From positions 1-53,219 of the IMG/VR virus record IMGVR_UViG_3300023109_001857: DNA of 53,219 bases; one strand, written 5' to 3'. This document shows positions 1 through 10,025 of the stretch, piece after piece. Each line of letters opens with the position of its first letter. Within the stretch, counting starts at the first letter, position 1. The position numbers were made by a program, and so were the translations under genes. Source of the stretch: a virus. The notes under the pieces are model-generated. The model was given only the letters and a program-made list of their open reading frames with translations. It did not search any database and was not told the origin of the DNA.

Positions 1-1335
1 GTTAAAGACATACGCACAGTACAAATTCCTGCGCTTAAAGAACGTGAGCTTACAATGCTGGGCAAGATTGACGAAGTGCGTCAAACTGAATCCCCTATCA
101 TTACTACAGCAAGAGATGAAATACAACGCCTACGTGAAAGTGCTGAACAACAAGTAGCACAGAGCCAAACACTAATTGAAAGACTACGTAGCCAACTAGG
201 CGACAAAGACAATGCACAACAATTAGAAGCAGACATCGACGAACAACAGATACGTGTTAGGAATGCCAACACAGAAATTGACACACTCACAGAAGAACGC
301 ATTGCACTAGAAGCAGAATACCGCAAACTAGAAGCAGAAGTAGGACCTATCAAATACATTGCTGAATTTGTATACGGTGAAAACGCAGACAACAATATGC
401 TTGAAGAAGCTGTACGTTGGGTAATTATGATTATTATCTTTGTGTTTGATCCACTAGCAGTCTTACTATTAATAGCCGCACAATATACCTTTGACTTCAA
501 TCGGAAGCGCAAAGATGACAACGGTGAGCGTCTTCGGCTCGAGAGAGAAGAATACGAACGAGCAAGAGCACAACGTATAATTGACAACCCTGTTTTTAAT
601 ATTGACACTCCTGCGCCATCTGCGGAACAAAAGGAAGAACTAAACGATGACGGAGACAACACCGGATCACAGCCAAAAGTTGAAGGACTTGATGGGGAAC
701 CTGCCATTGGAGCCGGAGAATCTAGAGGAACCATTGCCGACGGAATGGCTATGGCCAAAGAAGACGACAGTGGAGAAGTACTACCAGTCCAAGGAGAAGT
801 AAATGAACGAGTGGATCAAACTACAGACAGCGATATACAAGATGGTGATGTGGAACATAATGAACGAGATCGAGAAGCCGATGATGCGGAAAGTCTATCA
901 AGACGGAGCGATGTGGAATCTACAGAAGAACAAGTTCCTGACAGTGACCAAACCCAAGAAGGAACTAGTACCGAGCAGGACACCAGAGGAAGTACTGGAG
1001 AGATACCGGACACCGCAAACAGGATCTTCTATCCAGAAGAAATAGAACAACCTAAAAAAAAAGTAAAATTAAAGTCACAGGAAGAATTAAACCTAGACGC
1101 TGATTACGAAGCAAAAGAAAAAGATGATGCTTGGGTAACTGCTCGTGCTATATGGGAAACAAACAATCCAGACCAAGACAGAGACGCTTGGAAGAACGCA
1201 TATTCAAAGAGCGAAATAGATTCACTTCCTTGGGAAATTACTACAGATGCCGATAACTATAATATACAAGAAGGTTATCAGCAGAATGCAGAACAGAGCG
1301 AAAATACACTTTTTAACAAACTATCCAAAAAATAG
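1..1335 (+). CDS. 5′-truncated coiled-coil membrane protein
   Basis: The frame is open from the first base of the window, so the gene probably begins upstream; the first internal ATG is at 55. From that ATG, residues 1-100 are a charged heptad-like coiled coil, followed near 118-146 by a strongly hydrophobic segment (VRWVIMIIIFVFDPLAVLLL). A charged region and a long acidic, Gln/Thr-rich tail of about 200 residues follow. The layout suggests a membrane-anchored phage protein with a soluble tail. Similar coiled-coil plus membrane proteins occur in marine T4-like phages without assigned function. The acidic tail looks low-complexity and probably disordered. No catalytic motif is seen. Confidence 0.7.
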   Translation, partial: VKDIRTVQIPALKERELTMLGKIDEVRQTESPIITTARDEIQRLRESAEQQVAQSQTLIERLRSQLGDKDNAQQLEADIDEQQIRVRNANTEIDTLTEERIALEAEYRKLEAEVGPIKYIAEFVYGENADNNMLEEAVRWVIMIIIFVFDPLAVLLLIAAQYTFDFNRKRKDDNGERLRLEREEYERARAQRIIDNPVFNIDTPAPSAEQKEELNDDGDNTGSQPKVEGLDGEPAIGAGESRGTIADGMAMAKEDDSGEVLPVQGEVNERVDQTTDSDIQDGDVEHNERDREADDAESLSRRSDVESTEEQVPDSDQTQEGTSTEQDTRGSTGEIPDTANRIFYPEEIEQPKKKVKLKSQEELNLDADYEAKEKDDAWVTARAIWETNNPDQDRDAWKNAYSKSEIDSLPWEITTDADNYNIQEGYQQNAEQSENTLFNKLSKK

Positions 1336-1342
1336 GTTTTAA

Positions 1343-1759
1343 TTGAAAAAAATTAATATAGTTACGCCGCCGGATATGTTATTCAATGACAGTTTTCAAC
1401 TGTTATTATTGTATCCTAGCAAACAAATACAAGATGAACTCCAAGATAAATTTCTAGCTAGCATCGACGCTGATGTTAATGTGTATGTATACGACAAGCC
1501 TACACAAGTTGAAGAAGAAATTAACTGGATGTTAAATGTATTCAAACAATGCGACATTGCAATAATTGATGTTGACAATACATCAACATGGTGCCGAGAC
1601 CTTTCTAGCTATATGATAGCTAAAAACAAAACTTATTGGTTGACAAACAGCCAAAATTCAGTGTATAATAGTTTAAGTAATAACAAAGTTTATAACTTAG
1701 ACTTTTTATCTAATATAGGAGATAATTTTGAGAATGAGACACAACAACAAAGCACCTGA
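1343..1759 (+). CDS. hypothetical protein, small α/β fold
   Basis: This 138-residue frame probably starts at TTG 1343, eight bases after the previous stop, with a weak AGGTTT upstream; no ATG lies near the N-terminus. The predicted pattern is β (INIVTPPD, FQLLLLYPS) then a helix and a second β (CDIAIIDVDN), which resembles a small Rossmann-like or nucleoside deoxyribosyltransferase-like fold, but no catalytic motif is convincing. Its end overlaps the bS21-like gene by 32 bases, so translation of the two may be coupled. I do not recognise a function. Confidence 0.6.
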   Translation: MKKINIVTPPDMLFNDSFQLLLLYPSKQIQDELQDKFLASIDADVNVYVYDKPTQVEEEINWMLNVFKQCDIAIIDVDNTSTWCRDLSSYMIAKNKTYWLTNSQNSVYNSLSNNKVYNLDFLSNIGDNFENETQQQST

Positions 1760-2006
1760 ACAAAAAGGACTAACTGTTCAAGTTCGTAATGGTGATTTTG
1801 CATTTGCATTACGTAAATTTAAGAAGAAAGTAGCTGAAGACGGCGTACTGCAACAATTGCGTGAGCGTGAGTTTTATACAAAACCTAGCGAAAAACGTGC
1901 CAAAGCAAAAAAAGCAGGAATTGCTAGATGGAAGAAAAAACAAGCACTTAGTGATGAATTTGCACCAGCATCACCAAGAACAAATAAAAAAACTAAGAAA
2001 AGGTAG
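1728..2006 (+). CDS. rpsU: ribosomal protein bS21 homologue
   Basis: The 92-residue protein carries the bS21 core: VQVRNGDFAFALRKFKKKV, then LREREFYTKPSEKR and a Lys-rich tail (AKKAGIARWKKK). In bacteria bS21 binds the 30S platform next to the anti-Shine-Dalgarno end of 16S rRNA and influences start-site selection. bS21 is the ribosomal protein most often found in phage genomes, where it may replace the host copy on ribosomes. Start choice: AGGAG at 1717-1721 is 6 nt from TTG 1728 but 12 nt from ATG 1734, so TTG fits better, though ATG is possible. The extra basic tail (TNKKTKKR) is unusual in length. Confidence 0.85.
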   Translation: MRMRHNNKAPEQKGLTVQVRNGDFAFALRKFKKKVAEDGVLQQLREREFYTKPSEKRAKAKKAGIARWKKKQALSDEFAPASPRTNKKTKKR

Positions 2007-2012
2007 TATGAA

Positions 2013-3143
2013 ATGCGCATCGATCAAGATGTTAAGTTAGATTATAAAGATGTTCTTATACGTCCTAAACGTAGCACTCTCAAAAGTCGTAAACAAGTAA
2101 GACTTGAACGCAGATTTCAATTTAGAAACTATGCTACTGAGATAGCTGAAAATGAAGAACACTATTACGGTGTTCCTATTATGGCTTCTAACATGGATGG
2201 TGTTGGTACATTTGAAATGGCAGACGCATTAGCACAACAAGGGATCTTTACATGTCTTGTTAAAACATATACCGATAATGAACTAATTGAGTTCTTTAAT
2301 ACAGATGACTATCTACGCACTAATAATGTAGCAATGAGCATTGGTACTAGTGAAGAAGATTTTGACAAATTACAAAATGTAATGGAAATGGCTGACGGCA
2401 ATCTAAAATACATATGTATGGACATTGCTAACGGATATTCAGAACATTTTGCACATCATGTTAAAAAAGTACGATCTGTATTTCCACATATTGTAATTAT
2501 AGCAGGTAACGTAGTTACCGGAGAAATGACGGAGGAACTTATTCTTGCTGGAGCTGATATTGTTAAAGTGGGCATTGGCCCTGGGAGTGTATGCACTACT
2601 CGTATACAGACTGGTGTGGGTTATCCTCAACTCTCCGCAGTTATCGAATGTGCGGACGCTGCCCATGGTCTTGGAGGTCATATCATTGCTGATGGCGGCT
2701 GCACTTGTCCTGGTGATGTCGCAAAAGCATTTGCCGCCGGTGCCGATTTTGTGATGTTAGGTGGAATGCTTGCTGGACACGACGAAGGCGGCGGTGAAGT
2801 AATTACCAAACACTTTGAAAACGGCGAAGCTACATTATTATCTAATGGTACTTATGTGCCACACTTTGAACAAAAACAGTTTGTGCAATTCTACGGTATG
2901 AGTAGTGATGCAGCAAACACAAAACATTTTGGTGGACTAAAAGACTATCGTTCATCAGAAGGCAGGGAAGTTCTAGTACCGTACAGGGGCTCTGTTGGTA
3001 TAACCATACAAGATTTAACCGGCGGTATTAGATCTACCTGTACATACGCAGGCGCTTTGAAGCTAAAGCAACTAAGCAAATGCACAACCTTTGTTCGTTG
3101 TACTCAGCAATTTAACGCTGTGTATGCATCGAGCAATAAATAA
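2013..3143 (+). CDS. guaC: GMP reductase
   Basis: 376 residues of the IMPDH/GMPR (βα)8 family. The active-site loop reads [11 protein letters not shown] with catalytic Cys194 and Thr196, followed by [11 protein letters not shown] and phosphate-binding IADGGC and [11 protein letters not shown]. There is no CBS domain insert, and the N-terminus ([15 protein letters not shown]) is of the GMP reductase type rather than IMPDH. The enzyme converts GMP to IMP with NADPH, releasing ammonia, so it can redirect guanine nucleotides toward adenine nucleotides during infection. It starts at ATG 2013, 6 nt after the bS21 gene, suggesting co-transcription. The chain is slightly longer than the usual ~345 residues, with an extra C-terminal piece. 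Confidence 0.9.
   Translation: MRIDQDVKLDYKDVLIRPKRSTLKSRKQVRLERRFQFRNYATEIAENEEHYYGVPIMASNMDGVGTFEMADALAQQGIFTCLVKTYTDNELIEFFNTDDYLRTNNVAMSIGTSEEDFDKLQNVMEMADGNLKYICMDIANGYSEHFAHHVKKVRSVFPHIVIIAGNVVTGEMTEELILAGADIVKVGIGPGSVCTTRIQTGVGYPQLSAVIECADAAHGLGGHIIADGGCTCPGDVAKAFAAGADFVMLGGMLAGHDEGGGEVITKHFENGEATLLSNGTYVPHFEQKQFVQFYGMSSDAANTKHFGGLKDYRSSEGREVLVPYRGSVGITIQDLTGGIRSTCTYAGALKLKQLSKCTTFVRCTQQFNAVYASSNK
3136..3142 (+). promoter_or_regulatory. late-type promoter box for groES-groEL
   Basis: ATAAATA, inside the last codons of guaC, matches the T4 late -10 consensus TATAAATA in 7 of 8 positions. It lies 58 bp before the groES start, just before a hairpin shared with the hsp20 leader. Confidence 0.55.
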
Positions 3144-3145
3144 AC

Positions 3146-3188
3146 TTGAGATGCTGAAAAGGTCTCAAATTAAAAAAATCTTGCTTAA
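3146..3188 (+). promoter_or_regulatory. 5′ leader hairpin and conserved linker of groES mRNA
   Basis: TTGAGA (3146-3151) pairs with TCTCAA (3163-3168). The loop contains CT-GAAA-AG, a two-pair stem with a GNRA tetraloop. It is followed by ATCTTGCTTAA directly before the AAGGAG ribosome binding site. The same layout, with compensatory base changes, is present in front of hsp20 (5136-5177). There is no U-tract, so it is not a terminator. Confidence 0.6.
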
Positions 3189-3200
3189 AAGGAGAAAAAT

Positions 3201-5115
<1,915 letters not shown>

Positions 5116-5125
5116 ATAATCGGTG

Positions 5126-5132
5126 ATAAATA
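5126..5132 (+). promoter_or_regulatory. late-type promoter box for hsp20
   Basis: GATAAATAG, eleven bases after the groEL stop, with ATAAATA matching the T4-like late box. It is directly followed by the hairpin that resembles the groES leader. Confidence 0.55.
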
Positions 5133-5135
5133 GTT

Positions 5136-5177
5136 ATGTGATGCCGAAAGGGTCACATAACTTAATCTTGCTTAATA
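5136..5177 (+). promoter_or_regulatory. 5′ leader hairpin and conserved linker of hsp20 mRNA
   Basis: ATGTGA (5136-5141) pairs with TCACAT (5153-5158); the DNA stem extends to GTTATGTGA/TCACATAAC. The loop contains CC-GAAA-GG. Then comes ATCTTGCTTAA just before AAAGGAG. Compared with the groES leader, two outer pairs and one inner pair differ in a compensatory way, which supports a conserved RNA structure. Confidence 0.6.
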
Positions 5178-5189
5178 AAGGAGAAAATA

Positions 5190-5657
5190 ATGACAAGACT
5201 AGACACACTAAACCTACCTCAGTTCCATAAAGCTACTATTGGCTTTGACAGACTGTTTAACGAACTTGAGTTTGTAAACAGATCAAACACAAATGGACAA
5301 GGTTATCCCCCATATAACATAGCCCAGATAAACGAAGACGAGTTTATGATCTCAGTCGCTGTTGCTGGCTTTGGTATGGACAATCTTGAGATTACCAAAG
5401 ACGGTAATCAATTAAAGATTGAAGGAACTGCTCCTAAAGGAGATGAAGAAGTCAACTACCTACACAAAGGCATTGGCGGACGCAATTTCCGTAGAGAGTT
5501 CACACTTGCTGAACATGTAGATGTAGCGAACGCAGGCTTAGAATTAGGCATGCTGAACATTCATCTAGTGCGAGAAGTACCAGAAGCACTAAAGCCTAAG
5601 AAAATCGCTATTAACGATTTCTCAGGTGCAGTACACGAAGCAATTGACAGCGAATAA
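5190..5657 (+). CDS. hsp20: small heat-shock protein (Hsp20/α-crystallin type)
   Basis: 155 residues with an α-crystallin domain: YNIAQINEDEFMISVAVAGFGMDNLEIT, then LKIEGT and the late-strand region FRREFTLAEHVDVANAGLELGMLNIHLVREVP, followed by KPKKIAIN, which stands in for the IXI anchoring motif. It is like the IbpA/IbpB class (N-terminus LPQFHKATIGFDRLFN). Small heat-shock proteins bind unfolding proteins without ATP and hand them to folding machines. Hsp20 genes are known in T4-like marine phages. It lies directly after groEL but has its own box and leader, and ends in a hairpin terminator. Confidence 0.93.
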   Translation: MTRLDTLNLPQFHKATIGFDRLFNELEFVNRSNTNGQGYPPYNIAQINEDEFMISVAVAGFGMDNLEITKDGNQLKIEGTAPKGDEEVNYLHKGIGGRNFRREFTLAEHVDVANAGLELGMLNIHLVREVPEALKPKKIAINDFSGAVHEAIDSE

Positions 5658-5663
5658 GCAGTC

Positions 5664-5692
5664 GGGGGAGTGAAATATCTCCCCCATTTTAT
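5664..5692 (+). terminator. Rho-independent terminator after hsp20
   Basis: GGGGGAG (5664-5670) pairs with CTCCCCC (5679-5685) across an 8-nt loop and is followed by ATTTTATT. It separates the chaperone genes from the clpS-bilin gene group. Confidence 0.75.
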
Positions 5693-5704
5693 TAGGAGCA
5701 ATAA

Positions 5705-6013
5705 ATGACTACTGAATGTGACATCAATATCGATGAAAAAATTAAACTTGATATAGTCGAACCAAAAGATTATAATGTAATCATGCTTAATGACGATGCT
5801 ACTCCAATGGAGTGGGTTATGGGCGTATTAAAAGAAATATTTAAACACAGTGACACAGCGTCAGAATCACTCACAATGACTATTCATAATGAAGGGTCTG
5901 CTGTAGTAGGTACTTATAAGTACGAGATAGCAGAACAAAAGAGTGTCGAAGCTGTTAATGCAAGTCGCAATCACGGGTTCCCTCTGCAATTGAAAGTCGA
6001 AGAGGCAGAATGA
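5705..6013 (+). CDS. clpS: ClpS-like N-degron adaptor
   Basis: 102 residues with the ClpS core: VIMLNDDATPMEWVMGVLKEIF, TIHNEGSAVVGTYKYEIAEQKSVEAV and HGFPLQLKVEE. The Asn-Asp-Asp, Thr, Met and His residues that form the N-degron pocket in bacterial ClpS are all present. In bacteria ClpS delivers proteins with destabilising N-terminal residues to ClpAP. The N-terminal extension (~22 residues) is of the length needed to engage ClpA. The phage also encodes ClpP (25157-25774), but no ClpA/ClpX is seen in this window. The stop overlaps the heme oxygenase start (ATGA), so the two are translationally coupled. Confidence 0.92.
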   Translation: MTTECDINIDEKIKLDIVEPKDYNVIMLNDDATPMEWVMGVLKEIFKHSDTASESLTMTIHNEGSAVVGTYKYEIAEQKSVEAVNASRNHGFPLQLKVEEAE

Positions 6014-6567
6014 GCAATTTAAAAGAATTAACTTGGGAACATCATAAAAATGCAGAGCGTCAAGCATTTGTAAAAGAGATGTTTGCAAAAGAACCACAAA
6101 TATCTAAAGAAAGATACGCATGTTATCTTTTTAATCAGCATCCACAATATAACATGTTAGAAATGCTGAGTATGATGCATGGTCTATTTGACGGCATGCC
6201 TGAACTGCGCAGAGCCCCTGCAATACACGAAGACTATCAAGAAATGTGGGGAGAAGCAAATCCTAATCAACCTCCACTAATGCCAGTAGTAAAAGAATAC
6301 ATGGATCATTTAATGTCAATACAAGATGATGCTGACAAACTTATGGCACATGTGTATGTAAGACACATGGGAGATCTAAGTGGCGGACAAATGATTGCGA
6401 AACGTGTTCCAGGCGAAGGACGCATGTACAAGTTTGACAAAAGCCATGATGAACTCAAAGAACTAGTACGTGCAAGACTAAATGACAGTATGGCAGACGA
6501 AGCAAAACTATGTTTTGACTTTGCAACTAAGATGTTTGTACAATTAGGAGAATCTAAAAATGATTAG
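6010..6567 (+). CDS. ho1: heme oxygenase
   Basis: 185 residues, all-helical heme oxygenase family. The proximal heme ligand is probably His12 in HHKNAE (H-x-x-A-E context), and the distal-helix signature GDLSGGQM occupies residues 121-128. The enzyme opens heme to biliverdin, CO and Fe2+ using reducing equivalents. The chain is shorter than cyanobacterial HO1 (~240 residues), as in other phage forms. It overlaps clpS by 4 nt and the nitrilase gene by 8 nt, and a bilin reductase lies two genes on, so biliverdin is very likely passed on to a bilin product rather than being only an iron-release step. Confidence 0.93.
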   Translation: MSNLKELTWEHHKNAERQAFVKEMFAKEPQISKERYACYLFNQHPQYNMLEMLSMMHGLFDGMPELRRAPAIHEDYQEMWGEANPNQPPLMPVVKEYMDHLMSIQDDADKLMAHVYVRHMGDLSGGQMIAKRVPGEGRMYKFDKSHDELKELVRARLNDSMADEAKLCFDFATKMFVQLGESKND

Positions 6568-7357
6568 AATTGGCGGAGCTCAGATACCAGTAACTAAAAA
6601 TATAAATCTTAATGTAGAACAACTTAAGAAAGCAATTGACTGGGCATCAGAAAACAAAGTAGACTATTTGCTTACTCCCGAAGGTGCTCTAAGTGGATAT
6701 ATGAATTCATATGATTTCTTAAAAGAAAATGATTTAGAAATCATAACAAGAAGTTTAATTCAATATGCAGCCGAACGTAATATAGGTATGGCATTAGGTA
6801 CAGAATATATAGAACGTGTAGGATTTGGAGAAGTAAAACGCAGTCAGATTCGTTACTACAATGAAACTGGAGTGGAGTTAGGTTTTTACAACAAACAAAT
6901 GACAATACCAGGAGAACAATCTTATCCTGGTGATGGTCCTACTTTAATTGATATTGAAAATTGGAATTCTACAGGACGAAGCGAATTTAAAATAGGATCA
7001 TTTATTTGTAACGATGCCTGGGGCCAACGTGATAACCAACAAATTATAATCAACGATCTATTTTATTACGAATCTCAAAATACAAACGTACTTTTTCATG
7101 CAAGTAACGGATTCAGAGGACCAGATGCTGGCACAGAACAAGACAATGTAAATTTAAGATTATTTTCTGACATGCATTTATGGATGATGTCTAGGTATCA
7201 TATGCCAATAGTAACTGTTGATAATTGTTATACGTTAAACGGAGAGTTTTATGATGGTCCTACTAGTAGTACTAGCGGAGTTATACACAACGGTGAATGG
7301 TTGGTAAAAGCAGCGCCAACAGGAACAGATTATTTTTATCACGACTTTAACTTTTAG
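6560..7357 (+). CDS. carbon-nitrogen hydrolase (nitrilase fold), copy 1
   Basis: 265 residues with the Glu-Lys-Cys triad of the nitrilase superfamily: Glu41 in LLTPEGALSGY, Lys112 in YNKQMTIPGE and Cys150 in SFICNDAWG. These enzymes cleave or form amide/nitrile C-N bonds; the substrate cannot be told from sequence. The gene sits between heme oxygenase and bilin reductase (8-nt overlap upstream, 7-nt gap downstream), so it may act in the same pathway or merely share the operon. A paralogue lies at 15720-16607 with the same motifs. Confidence 0.85.
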   Translation: MIRIGGAQIPVTKNINLNVEQLKKAIDWASENKVDYLLTPEGALSGYMNSYDFLKENDLEIITRSLIQYAAERNIGMALGTEYIERVGFGEVKRSQIRYYNETGVELGFYNKQMTIPGEQSYPGDGPTLIDIENWNSTGRSEFKIGSFICNDAWGQRDNQQIIINDLFYYESQNTNVLFHASNGFRGPDAGTEQDNVNLRLFSDMHLWMMSRYHMPIVTVDNCYTLNGEFYDGPTSSTSGVIHNGEWLVKAAPTGTDYFYHDFNF

Positions 7358-7364
7358 GTGAACA

Positions 7365-8051
7365 ATGAGTATTATTTGGGATAGACTAATAGAATGCAAA
7401 GATGAAATTATTAATATCTTTAACGCAAGTGCAACAGAGTTTGAAGAACCAGGGCTTGACCATTTTAATAATGATCTCTGGGTTAATCGCGTTTGGCGCA
7501 ATGATGATGTTAGGCGGGCTCACATTGATGTTGTAGATGCACGTGACTCTAAAGGCTTGTGGATGATGCACGTATGCGTGTTTCCTGTGCTTAACAATGA
7601 TGGTCCTATTTACGGCTTTGATGTTATCGCGGGCAAAAACAAAATGACAGGTGCATTCCACGACTTCTCAGCAAGTAGTGACCCTGACCATCCTATGATT
7701 GAAGGATACAAAGAAGCAGTTGCGGACTTTATTCCTAAAAAACAACGACAGCTACCAGAGTGGGCAACTAACATCTTTACAGATAAAATGCTTGCCGCAG
7801 GCAATGTAAACACAATAGAAGAAGCAGTTGCTATTATTGAACTTGCACAAGATAATCTACGTGCATACTTTGACGAGATCGGCGAGTTTACTGGATGCGG
7901 CGACCGCGACTTAGTAACAGCATCGCAAAACTATTACTGTCATAATCAGCAACAAAATCCACATACTCCGCGCACTATGAAAAGTCTTGGACTAGATGAA
8001 GCAGACGTAGACAAGTTCTGCACAGACATGTTGTTTCCTAAAATCGTATAA
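7365..8051 (+). CDS. pcyX: ferredoxin-dependent bilin reductase, PcyX/PcyA-like
   Basis: 228 residues. Family features are RAHIDVVDAR, LWMMHVCVFP, GFDVIAG, TGAFHDFS, and the C-terminal YYCHNQQQNPHTPRTMKSLG...CTDMLFP. Aligning by eye with PcyA, His69 and Asp86 match PcyA His88 and Asp105, while PcyA Glu76 is replaced by Asp55. Published work on marine phage metagenomes describes non-cyanophage PcyX enzymes, related to PcyA but making phycoerythrobilin from biliverdin, next to a heme oxygenase gene. This gene fits that group by size, context and residues, but the product is inferred. GGTGAACA precedes the ATG; ferredoxin would come from the host or elsewhere in the genome. Confidence 0.88.
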   Translation: MSIIWDRLIECKDEIINIFNASATEFEEPGLDHFNNDLWVNRVWRNDDVRRAHIDVVDARDSKGLWMMHVCVFPVLNNDGPIYGFDVIAGKNKMTGAFHDFSASSDPDHPMIEGYKEAVADFIPKKQRQLPEWATNIFTDKMLAAGNVNTIEEAVAIIELAQDNLRAYFDEIGEFTGCGDRDLVTASQNYYCHNQQQNPHTPRTMKSLGLDEADVDKFCTDMLFPKIV

Positions 8052-8054
8052 ATA
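8047..8054 (+). promoter_or_regulatory. late-type promoter box
   Basis: TATAAATA, a full match to the T4 late -10 consensus, overlaps the last codons of the bilin reductase gene and lies 23 bp before the next start. Confidence 0.6.
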
Positions 8055-8077
8055 TTAAAAAGAAATAGGAAAAAAAC

Positions 8078-9475
8078 ATGCGCTATACCGAAATCTTAGT
8101 CGAACGAGGACTCAACGCCAATGATCTTGTCAAGCATGGCGATGATCGTTTAAACTTGCTATTACAAAAAATTTCTAACGGAAATGATTTTGTACGTAGA
8201 GGTAATGCAGGCACTGTAAAAATTGCCCCAGATGAAGTAGACAAAATTGAAACTGCTATACGTTCAGGAAACACTAGAACTTTAAAATTTTTATCAACTG
8301 AAGGTGAAACACTTTCATTGTCTAAATTAGAAAAAACTGGCGAGTTTGGTTCAACAGGAGAAGACGAAGCCGGCGAACGTAAAATGGCTAACAGAGGCAA
8401 TACCATGGAAGGTGTGCTTGGTGCTGCTACAATTGCAAGACTATCGGCTCGCCCAGGTAAAGACATTACAGTAGATGATATCAAAACAGTTGTTAACAAC
8501 TTTTCGTCTAAAAAAGCACCTGACCTAACTACAAAATCAGGCGGCGGTTCGATTGTATTTCCAGCTGTTGCTAACGACATTACAGACAATTTTAAACTTA
8601 CTGTTAAACTTCCTACAAAAAATTATATTGATTTTGTAGACTGGCAGTTTATGGTAGACGATGCAGAAATGTACGGATACATCAATAGTTGTCTTAACTA
8701 TGTAAACGATGCAACTATTGTAGACAGATTTGCAAAATTCTTTGAAAATAATAATCGACCTGATACTGTACACGTTATTGCAGACGGAGTTTCTGATATG
8801 ACAGGTCGAAAAACTGACATTTTTATGGTTTATATAGATGAAAACGGCAAAGAGAAAGAACAACGATTTGATCTAAGTTTAAAAGCAGGAACAACACCAC
8901 AATTTGGTCAGGCAGCAGCCGGTGGTACGAAAGATTCCAGTAAAAAAAGTGCAAAGGGCGAATACGGTTGGAATGCATACAAACAAATATTTGGAGACTT
9001 TGGAGTAGATGTATCTACAATAGGTAATGAATATCTGGGTGCAGAATCACTGAGAGATGCTGTAGTGGCAGTGTATACAAAAGCTGGCAATGAATTTCAT
9101 AAACAGCTTGCTGGTTCTGATGATGATGCAGAGAAGGTATGGCTAAAGCAGTTTGTAAACAATATTAAAGAACATGGCACATATAACAATCCCAAAGTAC
9201 AGTTAGCACAGTTTGAAAAGAACAGGTATTACGTATTAGATTTTCAGAGACTAGATAGATTGTTGGATAAAGATATACTTGATCTCGATGTAAAAATGAC
9301 AGTTAGCAAACCTCGAGATGGCGGACCAGGTTGGCCTAGTCTTATATTTTATAACAAACAAAATCCAAAAGAAGTTCTTGTGCGTATAAGATCAAAATAT
9401 GGTGCAGACAAGATGAACAATCTTATAGAAAAAGGTTCGTTACTTAAAAAGTTAACTAAAGTCCGCGGAAATTAA
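8078..9475 (+). CDS. hypothetical protein with possible PD-(D/E)XK-like motif
   Basis: 465 residues, no family recognised with certainty. A helix TMEGVLGAATIARL (Glu111) precedes KTDIFMVYIDENG (Asp247) and FDLSLKAGTTPQFGQA (Lys269). The order Glu...Asp...Ser-Leu-Lys resembles PD-(D/E)XK nucleases in which the central acidic residue is followed by x-x-Lys, and SLKxG is seen in several phage and restriction enzymes of that fold. This is inference. The late-type box suggests expression with virion proteins. AGGAAAA lies 8 nt before ATG 8078. Confidence 0.65.
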   Translation: MRYTEILVERGLNANDLVKHGDDRLNLLLQKISNGNDFVRRGNAGTVKIAPDEVDKIETAIRSGNTRTLKFLSTEGETLSLSKLEKTGEFGSTGEDEAGERKMANRGNTMEGVLGAATIARLSARPGKDITVDDIKTVVNNFSSKKAPDLTTKSGGGSIVFPAVANDITDNFKLTVKLPTKNYIDFVDWQFMVDDAEMYGYINSCLNYVNDATIVDRFAKFFENNNRPDTVHVIADGVSDMTGRKTDIFMVYIDENGKEKEQRFDLSLKAGTTPQFGQAAAGGTKDSSKKSAKGEYGWNAYKQIFGDFGVDVSTIGNEYLGAESLRDAVVAVYTKAGNEFHKQLAGSDDDAEKVWLKQFVNNIKEHGTYNNPKVQLAQFEKNRYYVLDFQRLDRLLDKDILDLDVKMTVSKPRDGGPGWPSLIFYNKQNPKEVLVRIRSKYGADKMNNLIEKGSLLKKLTKVRGN

Positions 9476-9486
9476 CAGCTAAATCG

Positions 9487-9518
9487 ATAAATACTAGAGT
9501 AGAGTGTGAGGGCACTCT
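9487..9518 (+). promoter_or_regulatory. late-type box and 5′ hairpin
   Basis: CGATAAATACT contains the late box (9487-9493). Eight bases later AGAGTG (9501-9506) pairs with CACTCT (9513-9518). The hairpin would sit at the 5′ end of the mRNA, as in the groES and hsp20 leaders, but its loop sequence differs. Confidence 0.5.
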
Positions 9519-9541
9519 CTATCATATTAGAAAGGGCAAGT

Positions 9542-10024
9542 ATGATAGATCCGGTATCCGCCATTGGTTTGGCAGCAGCCGCGTATCGCGGAATTAAGTC
9601 AGCAATAGACACAGGAAAAGAACTGCACGATATGGCAGGCACACTATCGCAGTGGGCCGGCGCAATGAGTGATTTAGACTTTTCACACAAACAAGCACAA
9701 AATCCACCAATGTTCAAGAAACTGTTTGGCTCAAGTCAAATAGAGCAAAACGCTCTAGAAATTTGGGGACACAAACAAAAAGCAAAAGAGATGCGCGAAG
9801 AAATGAAAACGCATATCAGCTTTTATTATGGCCCTTCAGCTTGGGATGAAATTGTACGCATTGAAGGTGATATGCGGAAGAAACGTGCGGCAGAAGTTTA
9901 TGCAGCCGAAGAACGCAAACAAGCAATCATAGAATGGATAGTTGGGTTGACTATAGCAGTAGTAGGTGTAGCTGTATTAGCTTTTGTTTTTTGGTTAATA
10001 GGTGTAGGAACAGGGAAATGGTAA
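9542..10024 (+). CDS. putative virion-associated membrane protein
   Basis: 160 residues from ATG 9542 (AAAGGG upstream); an in-frame GTG at 9506 lies inside the leader hairpin and is less likely. The N-terminus MIDPVSAIGLAAAAYRGIKSAIDTGKEL is Ala-rich and helical, the middle is charged and helical (KQKAKEMREEMK...KRAAEVYAAEERKQ), and residues ~130-156 form one transmembrane helix (IVGLTIAVVGVAVLAFVFWLIGVG). Proteins starting MIDPxxAIGLA are recurrent in marine T4-like phages. The late-type promoter fits a structural or lysis-related role; none is proven. Confidence 0.75.
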   Translation: MIDPVSAIGLAAAAYRGIKSAIDTGKELHDMAGTLSQWAGAMSDLDFSHKQAQNPPMFKKLFGSSQIEQNALEIWGHKQKAKEMREEMKTHISFYYGPSAWDEIVRIEGDMRKKRAAEVYAAEERKQAIIEWIVGLTIAVVGVAVLAFVFWLIGVGTGKW

Positions 10025-10025
10025 T

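Noticed and set aside
2013-3143. IMP dehydrogenase instead of GMP reductase
   Set aside because: No CBS insert, and the active-site flanks ([20 protein letters not shown]) and C-terminal region fit GMP reductase.
5116-5162. Hairpin after groEL as a terminator
   Set aside because: No U-tract follows; its match with the groES leader makes a 5′ leader element the better reading.
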